From the NCBI GenBank assembly GCA_025267735.1, contig CM046296.1:25942464-26006463 (forward strand): a DNA stretch of 64,000 nt, in the 5' to 3' direction. Below are positions 52,906-62,704 of the stretch, one piece after another. Every line of letters starts with the position of its first letter. The stretch's first letter is position 1. Below the pieces are notes generated by a model that did not search any database, had not been told where the DNA came from, and saw only the letters and a program-made list of their open reading frames with translations. Position numbers and translations under genes: made by a program. Origin of the DNA: Mactra quadrangularis (taxonomy: Eukaryota; Mollusca; Bivalvia; Venerida; Mactridae).

Positions 52906-53293
52906 TATGTATTTTACGTGACATTTTACGTTCACATTTTTGTAATTTGAAACCTTTTGTCTTTTTATCATCTAAAAAAGGGGTGCCACCGTCGCAGACT
53001 ATACATGTACTATAAAATATTCACATTTTTGCCTGTAGACTACCTGTGTTGTTACTAACGGGGTATGATGTTACATGTATACATAAAATCATCATATATT
53101 ACGATAATACATACATGTAAAATTGCACTTAAATTGTCATTATCAGAACACTGCTTTCAAAATGTTGTTTTTTCACAATTTTGTGTATTTTAGACAAGTT
53201 GAACTCTGTTAAGGTGAACATTTAAATTTTAAATCGATTACGTAACTATAGACTATAACTTTTACTCTAGGAGTAAATATGTTTTTATTTCAG

Positions 53294-54046
53294 GTTCCGA
53301 TGTTGGTACTAGGGTTTACAACAGAGAGATATATAGCTGTGTGTCATCCATTTGTAAAGGAGAAATATTGTACGGTAACTCGTGCTAAAATTGTCATTGT
53401 ATGTATGGCCGTACTGTCAGCAGCATTTGGTCTTGTACAAATATACTCTTGGCAGTGGGATCCTAATTCACAAGGATGTGTTGTCACTTTGGATGATTTC
53501 AACAACGTTTGGACCTGGTTCACAGAAATGCTGATATTCATCTTTATTCCTGTGGCATGTTTATGTATAAATATACTCGTGATTCTTGAAATTAAACGTT
53601 TGTCTGCTCAGAGCGCTGCACATGGGCAAACAACTTCCGGAAACGCTGCATCGACGGCAACGCTTTTGTGTGTTTCATTTTATTTCATATGTACTCTATT
53701 GCCCGCAACAATTGTGTACGCATTGCAAATTTCAATAAGCCAAGGTGATCCTATGTTGCCAGTCAATGAGTGGGCAAATGATCCAACATGGCGGTCATAC
53801 TTTACATATTTAACAATTCGAAAGATCGTCGAAGAGATTTGTCTCTCTAACTACGCCACATACTTTATTATCTATTACGCAACTGGTGTATACTTCAGAA
53901 GGGAATTCCGAAATTTGTTCGGCTTCCAAAAAAGAAAAGCAAAGGGGGCCAGCAGCAGAGCAATGCTTTCAGACTACAGTACAGTTCAGAGTAACGGTCG
54001 AGTGACTTCATTTACAGAAACAATGCTTGACTCACCAAGTGAATAA
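53294..54046 (+). CDS. Class A GPCR, coding exon 3 (residues 130-379, terminal)
   Basis: Acceptor tttatttcag at 53293, phase 0, so the in-frame ATG at 53279 is intronic. The exon encodes the end of TM3 with ERY (140-142), TM4, extracellular loop 2 with C191 (expected disulphide to C116), and TM5 with P215. TM6 reads FICTLLP instead of FxxCWxP (P266), and TM7 reads N-Y-A-T-Y-F-I-I-Y, so NPxxY has become YFIIY (319-323). G327 and FRREF (330-334) start helix 8. The C-tail is rich in Ser/Thr, offering arrestin-type phosphorylation sites. The stop is TAA. The closest family in style is invertebrate peptide receptors (FMRFamide-like), but no ligand is assigned. Confidence 0.94.
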   Translation, partial: VPMLVLGFTTERYIAVCHPFVKEKYCTVTRAKIVIVCMAVLSAAFGLVQIYSWQWDPNSQGCVVTLDDFNNVWTWFTEMLIFIFIPVACLCINILVILEIKRLSAQSAAHGQTTSGNAASTATLLCVSFYFICTLLPATIVYALQISISQGDPMLPVNEWANDPTWRSYFTYLTIRKIVEEICLSNYATYFIIYYATGVYFRREFRNLFGFQKRKAKGASSRAMLSDYSTVQSNGRVTSFTETMLDSPSE

Positions 54047-55993
54047 AAATATAACATTGGTCAGGCAGCTAGCTCGATGAATGTTGTTATTCACTGTTAA
54101 CGCAATATTCAATGGGTTTAATTCTTATGGCCATGTGCTGTCTTAATTTATGTGAATAGCATCATCTGAAGACACGGTTATGGGAAAACATGTACAGTAT
54201 TATTTTGTTTTCTTAACATAATGTCATGTAGACTAAGTATGGTTTTGTAGAACCTAATGAAAACAGGCTTATTGTATTATTTAAATGGTAATTTTAGACT
54301 GGTCTTTGAATAGAAGACCCTGAATTTTGACAATCCTGAATTGGATCGGTCAATATGCACAATTTAATAGACATTATGATTCATCTAGCATTTAGGCACT
54401 TATTTTTATCTACAAATGACGTATAAAAATGTTTTTGTTATTGAAACAAACTTAAAATGGCAGTTTACTTTTCAAATGCTCTGTTCTTAATTTGGTCAGA
54501 CATGTTTCCTAAACCAAATGATATTAAATGGCAACCATTATTGCATCCCACCATGTAAAATAATTATCATAATTGTTAAGAAATATTTCAGTTAAGATAG
54601 CTCTCCGCGCATCATGCTAGTGGTCAGTACATTCTACATGACGTCGACTACATTAAGACCGTTTGTGTACAAAATGGTATAACGTAGAAGTAGGTGTAAT
54701 GAGTAAAGAAACCATGATTCAGATTTGAATTTTTTTACCCAACTTGTATTTTTCCCTCCAAAAATTATTTAACAAATTATGCTACCCGTAGCAAAAGGAG
54801 TCCTCAGATCAAATTTCAAAATCAGCACAGGTTAATTAATAGACTTATAATTCAAACTATGTAACATGAATATGATTAAGCTATTAGAAAATATGTGTTG
54901 TATGCATTATATGTTTTTATCAAACTTGCATTTATTAACGTACTTTTGGAGAGCAACGATAAAAGTACACTCAATTATGAGTAAAATAATAGAACATAAT
55001 ACATATAAATAAATCATCATTCTAATAGACATGAAATCCAAGCCAATTATATTATTATAGGATATCATATGTACAAACATAATGCCGTTTAGACTGCTCA
55101 TTTATCATGTTACATTAACAGCTGTGTGGACCATTATTGTTAACATAACATAGTCAATTGTTCCTCATTTTTGATAAATATTTGTTTAGGTTTGTATTTG
55201 ATTCCAGGGTAAATAAACATTTGTGGTCCTTTTTGAAAGAGTTTCGACTTATATGCTACCAATGCGACAATGCAGCCACTTATTAAGTTTTACAGAGTTT
55301 GTCTTTGGTTCTGATCCTCACACGTAATGGCAATTGGATAAATTCGGTAATTTTCGACTTATCTTTATACTTTGAGTAAAATAGTTCAAAACGAATTGCT
55401 TCATAAAGTACACTGTAAGAAAAGCCTGTATGAAAAGCAATAAAAGCACCAACGTGGCAGTGAATCAATTTGTTGCCACACATTGTTCCGAACACAAAAG
55501 CTGGTTTTAAATCCAAGATGGTTATATCTCTCATACAAATCCAGACATTGCGATTATGCCTTTGCATGAGAGGACCGTGCATAAACATGGTAATTTTATT
55601 TTGTCACCTTTTTAAGCTTGTGTTTTTGTTAACATTTGCGTAAACTGTCTTGACAGAGTTCCGTTGATAACACGGTTTGTCTCTAATACTCGGCTATAGC
55701 CACTGCAAAAGTCACCTTCCACTTTTGCAGATAACACCCTTATACATTAAAGCGTCAAACATCACTGTACATTAATTTTGTATTGAAATGTTATTGATAA
55801 TATATTATATATATCAGTATATAGTTATTGTTTTGTATATATATGTATAAATAATTTAGAAGAAACAGAAATACAGAAATAAATTTGTTAGAAAATGTAC
55901 TTGTTTAATATTTTCTTTGAGACAGTCGGTGATAATGAAATCCGAATATTTGACGCAAAATACTTTTGATTGCTATAAATTTACAACTTACTA
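54047..55993. other. Receptor 3' flank
   Basis: The 3' UTR must lie here, but its end is not certain: candidate AATAAA signals occur at the stop codon, near 55006, near 55210 and near 55878. A 101-codon minus-strand frame with ATG at 55588 (to 55283) has a more balanced composition than most chance frames here, but no recognisable domain. A TA-rich run lies near 55803-55850. Confidence 0.4.
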
Positions 55994-56001
55994 GGCATGC
56001 T

Positions 56002-56232
56002 GGCCGCGGCCGTGGCGTAGTGGTTAGCATGTCTGACTTCGAATCCGGAGATCGCGGGTTCGAGCCCGGTCGAGGTAGGTCATACCCTATGCATGAGTTG
56101 TCGGCCTCGTGGCAGGTTAAGTTAGTACTGGTGATTGAAAAGTGTCCAAGAAACCTATAGTAGGAAGAGCGGGCCGTCGTATATATGACCTAAATATGAG
56201 TTGAATACGACGTTGAACCCAATTAAAAAATA
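56002..56232 (+). mobile_element. tRNA-derived SINE, family C, full length
   Basis: Head with A box (tggcgtagtggttagc near 56014) and B box (ggttcgagccc near 56059); the acceptor arms do not pair as a tRNA. The body has 'ggtcataccctatgcatgag' and 'gcctcgtggcagg'. The tail forms an 8-bp stem, cgtcgtat at 56175-56182 with atacgacg at 56205-56212, then ttgaaccc and an A-rich end. ggcatgct flanks both sides (55994-56001, 56236-56243), an 8-bp match that is probably part of the target duplication. Confidence 0.88.
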
Positions 56233-56243
56233 CATGGCATGCT

Positions 56244-57639
56244 AATATCTAATTGTTTGCCAAAATTGTCTTTTTTTATGGCAAGCCTATGACATGAAGG
56301 GTCATTACTACATGTATGAAAGTTGCAGGAACAGCTTTTGATGGTAAGCATGTAGAACACTACTATAACATGAAAGGTTGAAATAAAAAAGGTTGCCAAA
56401 ATGTTTTGGTTGCAAGCATAATTTGACGTAGCATGACATCACCTGAAATGTGTTAGTGATTGAAGGAATACGTAAGTGTGATGTGGCAATCTTGTGTATG
56501 AAAAGTTTCTATGAAGTATAACCGATTACTGGCATAATATAATGCAATAATTAAAAAAATTAAGCCCGGTATTTAGCTATTTGTCTCTTTTCTCCGACGC
56601 ATGTTTTTATTTGAAACAGCAGTACACATTTATAAGTGGTCAGGTATTGCCTCCAAATCATAAACAAGCCATGATCCGACGCATTGTACAAGTAAGCTAC
56701 ATATTGTTGAACGTATTGACACCAGACCAAGAGACAAGTGCTGCACTAGAAATCAAACTTAATGTGCGTGATCTTTAATCACAGCCTGCAATTAAATTTG
56801 TAATATGATGACTGTCTTCTCACCAAATAGGAAACATTACAATATTTGAAGACGTATGTCTTTATATGAAAGACGAAGAATTTCAAGTGTCACCTAAAAC
56901 ACACATTAATATTAATGTGTACTGCATGTTCCTATCGGAATCTTAGATGAATCACAATCTGACAAAAATACTTATAAATATTAACATTCCTTGAGTAACG
57001 TGACAGTTCTCGTTATGCTGACAAAATGACAAATATGGATTCTACATGATCTAAATATCTCATGTAATATTCTTACAGACAAATCCATTGATATATTTTT
57101 CTGCTGTCTCACAATTCACATTGACATTAAGTAGAAGCATCACGACTAGAAATTGTATTATATAGATATATATTATTGTATTGGTTTCTATTTCAATTAG
57201 CACGCATAGTAAAATTATTTATGCATATTTATGTTTGGGTTGGTCGTATGGTAGATTTCTCCAAATGTGAAAACAAGACATTAGTTTCAAAGCGCAAAAA
57301 AAACGACAGATTTATAGTCATAAAATATGATTACAAAGGAAAAGTCGTAAAATAAATAAATTCGTGATTACAAATGTGGAAGTAAAGTGCATGTGGTGCG
57401 ATAGTCAGTATGAGCCATCATCGTCATAGCTTAAAACTAAACGATCAAAGTCAAAATGAATGAACATAAAGCGCTGATATAAACACATCTAAATTTCATG
57501 CTGTAAATGGTCACAGTTATCGACCATCAATATTCAAAGGCTGATGGTGTTCATCATTGAACCTAACATTAATAACATAACTGAGTTGTATCATTTTTCT
57601 TAAAACTTAAGACATTCAACAATAGCAGAGCCTAATTCA
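56244..57639. other. Gene-free AT-rich stretch
   Basis: No coding region or RNA gene recognised. Confidence 0.4.
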
Positions 57640-57894
57640 AGAAAAGATGTTTAAGCAAACATCAAGAACAGCAACGATAACAAAAACTAAGACTAACCAC
57701 ACAACCAAAGAGGAAAATTGTTCAGATTTTTACACTTTTGTCATGAATGTGACACCGCTAGCAAACAACGAAAACTAGAACCTAAGGGGGCTTATCCTCG
57801 GAACGGACAGTGACAATATAATTGCCACAGGAGATTCAAACCAGGGTTTAAGTTGCACCAACCTAACATTTGCCAAAAAAATCAAGACCAAACA
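57640..57894 (+). repeat. Diverged repeat R3, copy 1
   Basis: Contains 'aagaacagcaacg', 'ggaacggacagtgacaat', 'attgccac', and 'atcaagaccaaacaataaca'. A related series in the same order occurs at 58925-59140. The class is unclear; a SINE with a degraded head is possible. The hAT MITE next to it inserted into its right end. Confidence 0.4.
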
Positions 57895-57902
57895 ATAACA
57901 AA

Positions 57903-58285
57903 TAGGCTGTCACGATATACCGGTAATACGTTGCGCGGTACGATTTTAACGTACCGGTATTTGGCGATATTTTTATTTCATTGGAAAATTTTTCCCTTCG
58001 CGAAAATAATGTAGCAAAACGTCAGTGTTTCCATTGTACATTCCATCTAACCTTAAGTTACAAGAATTCAACCAATTGGGCCGCGTCACAGTCCTTAATG
58101 ACCGTATATACTTAAAGAGGCTAGATTTAATCAATTTCTTCTATAAGATTTGCTATGTTTCTGTTAAATACAGCAGAGGAACAACAAATCTGAAAGCCCA
58201 CAATATATCGTGGTACGTATCGCGATACGATGCCAGCGTATTGCAGTATATCGCGATACGCTTCTGGCGTATCGTGACAGTCCTA
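57903..58285 (+). mobile_element. hAT-type MITE, copy 1 (383 bp)
   Basis: Ends taggctgtcacgata and tatcgtgacagtccta are inverted copies of the hAT-style terminus tagggctgtcacgata. Perfect 8-bp duplications ataacaaa flank it (57895-57902, 58286-58293); 8 bp is the hAT signature. The interior is homologous to 62239-62608 and has many cgcgatacg/cgtatcg subterminal motifs but no transposase. A 92-codon frame across it is incidental. Confidence 0.93.
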
Positions 58286-58924
58286 ATAACAAATATGTTT
58301 TGACAAACTAACACCAACCCTATATTCACTCGACAATTTTGACATTTTCATTATGCGTGCGAGTTGTGAGTAGAACAGAATCTGACCATCATAAGTCCAG
58401 TACTGATGCTGTTTACCATAGTGCAATATTTTAATCTACTTTAGACACATATCTTTTAATACCGAGTAATATTCTTTTACTAGTATTAGACATTTAAAAA
58501 TATCTACATGTTGTAACACAAACCAATACAATTAGAGTCTACAATTGTATAATGCTGGAATAAAATTTGCAAAAGTTTGCAATGTCGGAAACATCAGTGG
58601 AAATAGTTGAATATTCATCAATACACTAATCAATGAAATGAAATTTTATAAATAACTAAAGTCTAGACTCTCTTGACGTTGCAGAATTTCTGGCGTATCT
58701 TATGAAACAAAAACTTAATTTAAAGGTATGTAGAAATTTGGTTTGTTAAGATAAATAGAAAAAAACCTAAGAATTCTGTTTTGACACGTGGTTGATGATG
58801 ACTGGATTGATAAAATCACAAATATACGTAAAAAAATACAAAATATATCTTATAGATTATGTTTTAGAATTTGAAGTTCTTTCAACCTGTTTTAAAATAT
58901 TGTAAAAATGTGCAGATACGGAAA

Positions 58925-59140
58925 CTCATCAGGAACAGCAACGTAAAAAACACAGATCTACCATACAGCAAATAAAGATTGTGTGTTTTAGGTAAAATGG
59001 ACACAACAAGAAAATAAAGAAAACAAGGACAATGGGTATCCGCCTTGAAACGAACAGTGGCAAAAAAATTGCCACTGGGGGGTGGAAGATAGCCCACTTC
59101 CTACTTGCCCAAATGGTTCAAGACCAAAAAGTAATAACTT
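58925..59140 (+). repeat. Diverged repeat R3, copy 2
   Basis: 'aggaacagcaacg', 'cgaacagtggcaa', 'attgccactgg' and 'ggttcaagaccaaaaagtaataac' appear in the same order as in copy 1. Class unknown. Confidence 0.4.
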
Positions 59141-59394
59141 ATCTCGTTTAAAAAAATTAAATCCACCCTTCACTTTATTAATACATGTATATATATTGCG
59201 TGCTAAAACAAACAGATGTACAAAACAAAAAGCTAAATGCATTGCTAAGGTAGATTATAGGTCTGTTGGACAGTATGTGTCGCAAAACGTATCGCATTCA
59301 ATTTATATGTCGTATAACTTCATTTCTCTTGGTTCTGATTCAATTTACTAAGCTAGTAAAATAAAGTTTCTTGCTTAAAGGAACTAACAGGTGG

Positions 59395-59490
59395 GGTTTG
59401 AATGTGATTTGAACCAACGCGGTGATGGCTATCCAATGAATACCTAACCAACGTCGTAAACACATGGCCGCGTCCGCTCCCATACCATAA
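59395..59490 (-). mobile_element. Possible tRNA-like SINE head
   Basis: On the minus strand there is an A-box-like 'tacgacgttggttaggta' and a B-box-like 'ggttcaaatc' with tRNA-like spacing. No body or tail matching families A-C was found, so this is a weak call. Confidence 0.3.
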
Positions 59491-59649
59491 TACATAATGA
59501 CTTGACTAGTTATTTGAAAATGTAAAAATCAGGCATAAACCTGTGAATGAACTAGAATCGGTTTGTTCTTCAGATTATGAAAATAAATCTCCAGCAGTTT
59601 AACATACAAAAGGGAGCTAACTATCATCATACGTGTGATGTCTTACTAC

Positions 59650-59820
59650 AGGAGTTGTCTCCTATAAACTAAGAGATATTATACCAGTTTTCTGAGGAGG
59701 TCGCTACCTGACTTACCCATTTTACTCTATAAGGAATTAGAATGTGATATCTAATCTGGAGTGGAGTCTCCTGTAATTTAGAGATATTAAGCCAATTTTC
59801 TGAGGGGCTCGCTATTGACG
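59650..59820 (+). repeat. Two diverged direct repeats of ~63 bp
   Basis: 59650-59712 and 59757-59820 share 'tctcctrtaa', 'agagatatta', 'ttttctgagg' and 'tcgctay' in order. They are separated by 44 unrelated bases. Origin unknown. Confidence 0.65.
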
Positions 59821-60157
59821 TATTGACCCCAGATGACAAACTAACTAGCTAGCGATGGTGGTTTTCAAAAAAAAATCTTACGAATTTTCGTTAGTCAAAA
59901 GCAAGAAACATTAATCAAACGCTCATTTTTTAGTTTATTAAATCTAAATATTATACAAATTGTGTAGAATTGTGTATACCTTTTGGATATCATATTTTAG
60001 TTCTGCTTATTATCCGTCTGACTTTGAAGTGCTAATTATATGAATTTGACTCACGAAGATTTTTTTCGTGAGAAATTTTATTTTATTTTCATATGTGGCG
60101 CAGCTTATTTCCGGTGGTAATTTAGCTGAAAATTTTCTTTCATTTATAGTAAAATAG

Positions 60158-60328
60158 ATCGCGGTAGGTCATACCCTATACATGAGTTGTTGTCGGCCTC
60201 GTGTTTTTGTAAGTTAGTACTGGTGATAGAAAAGTGTATAGGAAACCTATAGTAGGAAGAGCTGGCCGTCGTATATATATGACCTAAATATGTGTTGAAT
60301 ACGACGTTAAACCCAACTAAAAATAAAT
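60158..60328 (+). mobile_element. SINE family C, 5'-truncated copy
   Basis: Begins within the end of the head ('agatcgcggtaggtcatacc') and continues through the family C body and tail with the cgtcgtat/atacgacg stem and 'ttaaaccca'. It ends in aaataaatagatagat. The A and B boxes are missing. Confidence 0.85.
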
Positions 60329-60673
60329 AGATAGATCACAAGGTCACAGTAATGAAAGGTTCTATAACCATACCACTCGACCTTGTAGATAATATTACAT
60401 TAAATAGCATGGGTCTATGACATCTTGGATAATTTATTCAATACGTGTAAGGTATTAATTACCATTACAAACCACTTTTTTCTATTCAACTTGTCTTGCT
60501 CCAATGACATTATAATGACCTTTAAGCGTATCGAAAAACGTAAACTTAATAAATATACAACGTCAATGATAAGGTGTTTATAATTTATGATAATTTTCAT
60601 CCCATGTGACCTAAATACTCAGGACTTTTTTAAGTATGTTGATAGTAAGCATTTCTAAAAGTATGTTGAGACT

Positions 60674-61070
60674 CAATCTGATTAAAACCCGATCTAAACT
60701 TTTCCGCTCGCCTACTCGCTTTTATAGATCTGGCATTGTTTAAACGAGGGTCACGTTCAGGTGACCTTCTTTCATCATAAAATTAATGACGAAATTGTTA
60801 TGATACGTAACTTGTGTACATCGTCTACGTCACGCAATTTGAAATGAGCCGTCCAATCGCAGACTGTGAATAATACCGCTGTTAAATTAGCTTGCAAACC
60901 TTGGTCTAAAAATAGAAATTACGAAATCAAAATGTTATTAATAGTGTTTCGTCTAGATGAAAGCTACGCATTGATTAGTCGACATTAAGATCATCTCGAC
61001 GTGACCCTCCATTGAGATAGTAGAGATCCTGTACTACAATGCTCTACAGGATATCTGTTTACGGAGATTG
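60674..61070 (-). mobile_element. Non-autonomous MULE-like MITE, copy 2 (397 bp)
   Basis: Inverted relative to copy 1 at 45.4 kb. Ends caatctgattaaaac and (complement) caatctccgtaaac. Perfect 9-bp duplications gttgagact flank it (60665-60673, 61071-61079). The internal inverted pair gagggtcacg/cgtgaccctc is retained. No transposase frame. Confidence 0.92.
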
Positions 61071-61172
61071 GTTGAGACTATGCAATCCAAGTACCGTAAG
61101 CACAAACAAACTTTCGTGCGCGTTGAAACATACCATATCCAAAAAGACAAACGAGTTATGTGCTAACTAGGT

Positions 61173-61388
61173 GCCTGTTCAATTACCCCGAACGTTCCAA
61201 AACGTTCCGTAACGTTAGGATAGGAACAACTCGACCCAAAGACAACTCAACCTGAGACAACTCAATCTCCTATTAACACTACAAATTGGGTTGTCCAACT
61301 TTAAGTTGAGTTATCCACAGGTTGAGTTGTCTTCGGGTTGAATTGTCCCGTACCCGTAACGTTCGCTAACAGTCGTTACTGAACACGC
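61173..61388. mobile_element. Foldback MITE F1 (~216 bp)
   Basis: Ends gcctgttcaattac and (complement) gcgtgttcagtaac. Nearly the whole element folds: the left arm with gacccaaagacaactcaacctg pairs with the right arm's complement gaagacaactcaacctg. The first ~44 bp of the left end match the termini of F2 just downstream. Target duplication unclear (taggt occurs near both ends but not in matching register). Confidence 0.7.
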
Positions 61389-61434
61389 AGTAGGTTTATG
61401 GTCGATGGACATACTAGTTAACATTAAAACAATA

Positions 61435-61728
61435 GCCTGTTAAATTACCCTAAACGTTCCAAAACGTTCCGTAACGATACATTCGGAACTCCACGGTCAT
61501 TCGCTGCGAATAATCTCGGACATATTTAGACGCTATTTTGAAACTACCGGTGTTGAAGTAAACAAATATTTGATCGTTTAGGCAATGAGTGATGTTTCGT
61601 TTTTTAGTCCATGAATTTTAACGATCGTATGTTTGTTTATTAGATTAGATTATTCGCAGCGAATGGCCGAGAAGTTCCAAATGTATCGTTACGAAACGTT
61701 TTGGTACGTTTAGGGTAATTGAACAGGC
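61435..61728. mobile_element. Foldback MITE F2 with 82-bp terminal inverted repeats
   Basis: Left arm 61435-61516 and right arm 61647-61728 are inverted copies with only about eight mismatches, beginning gcctgtt(a/c)aattacccta and ending tcgctgcgaataatct. TA lies outside each end (61433-61434, 61729-61730), compatible with a Tc1/mariner-type TA duplication. The 130-bp loop has no coding content. Confidence 0.88.
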
Positions 61729-62205
61729 TACTGGTTTAGAAATCACGTAGAAAGCTTATTTGTGACGTTGCATTATTAATATTTCTTCTATAGGAAATTG
61801 TGTTTTGCTATGCTCCATTAGATATTCATAAACAAGTTGCTCTTAAAAACCTGTCGCAACTAACATCTAAATGTTACTGTGTTAAAATTTATCTAACCAA
61901 TTTAGAGACCATAGATTATTGACAGGTTATTTTTATATAAAACAGGTTATATAATCTACCTCTACAAAAGTCACATATAAAACGCAAATAGGTCGACATT
62001 AAACAGGTCAACTGTATACTGTCAGCGGTATTTCAGTTATGTAAAGAGCGGACAAAATTCTCTCCAAATTCTTAGGGAATCAAATTTCTATTAATCTTCC
62101 AAAGATGCTTGGTTTTCATTTCAGTAAATAAAAATAGTTTTGTGTAAGTTTTTACCAAACTTGATCGTAACGACCATCTATTTGGTAATTATAGGACAGG
62201 ATAAA

Positions 62206-62704
62206 TTGTTTTTGTTGAGTTTAACGTCACGTAGCAACTAGGGCTGTCACGATAAAGCGCTATACATGTACCGGTATACTGCAATACGCTGCTGCGGCAA
62301 TACGTACCGCGGTACGATTTTAACGTACCTGTATTTGGCGATTTTTTTATTTCATTGGAAAATTCTTCCCTTCTTGAAATGAAAGTAGCGAAACGTCAGT
62401 AATTCCATAGTTCAATTCATCTAACCTAAATTTACAATAATCTAACCGATTTGGGCACGTCACAGTTCTATATACTTAAAGAGACGAGATTCTGTCATTA
62501 GCTGCATGTAAGATTTGTTTCTGTTTAATTCAGATGAGGCACAACGAATACGATGCCAGCGTATTGTAGTATATCGCGATACGCTTCTGGCGTATCGTGA
62601 CAGCCCTAGTAGCAACACAGTGTAGGTCATATAACGGCAGTCAGTCAACCTACTCACTGTTCCTGGAAAAGCTAAGTCTCTGGATTTAGCTGTTAACCAA
62701 CTAC
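62206..62704 (-). mobile_element. SINE family B fragment split by a hAT MITE
   Basis: 'tttttgttgagtttaacgtc' and 'acgtagcaac' (62206-62238), and 'gtagcaacacagtgtaggtc' onwards (62609-62704), are the two parts of a family B tail and distal body on the minus strand, separated by the MITE. The head is missing beyond 62704. Confidence 0.88.
62239..62608 (+). mobile_element. hAT-type MITE, copy 2 (370 bp), nested in a SINE
   Basis: Termini tagggctgtcacgata and tatcgtgacagcccta are perfect inverted copies of 16 bp. Perfect 8-bp duplications gtagcaac (62231-62238, 62609-62616) come from the SINE tail it entered. The interior is homologous to 57903-58285 in the same orientation. No transposase. Confidence 0.95.

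Larger units (their letters stand above)
51132..53293 (+). other. GPCR intron 2 (2.2 kb)
   Basis: GT-AG intron (gtttgt donor, tttatttcag acceptor), phase 0. More than three quarters of it is an antisense LINE (51142 to about 52905). The remaining 390 nt before exon 3 is AT-rich and unrecognised. Confidence 0.88.

Noticed and set aside
52571..52921. 116-codon plus-strand frame across the LINE
   Set aside because: Antisense shadow of the reverse-transcriptase frame.
53279..53293. ATG at 53279 as an alternative start of the receptor's last exon
   Set aside because: It lies in the polypyrimidine/acceptor stretch of intron 2; the spliced frame gives correct 3.25-3.50 spacing and includes TM1 to TM3, which a start here would lose.
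58025..58303. 92-codon frame
   Set aside because: Falls inside the hAT MITE and extends through its right terminus; no similarity to a transposase recognised.
60049..60072. Hairpin ctcacgaa...ttcgtgag
   Set aside because: An 8-bp stem in AT-rich DNA with no repeat partner, gene end or T-run context; not enough to call a feature.
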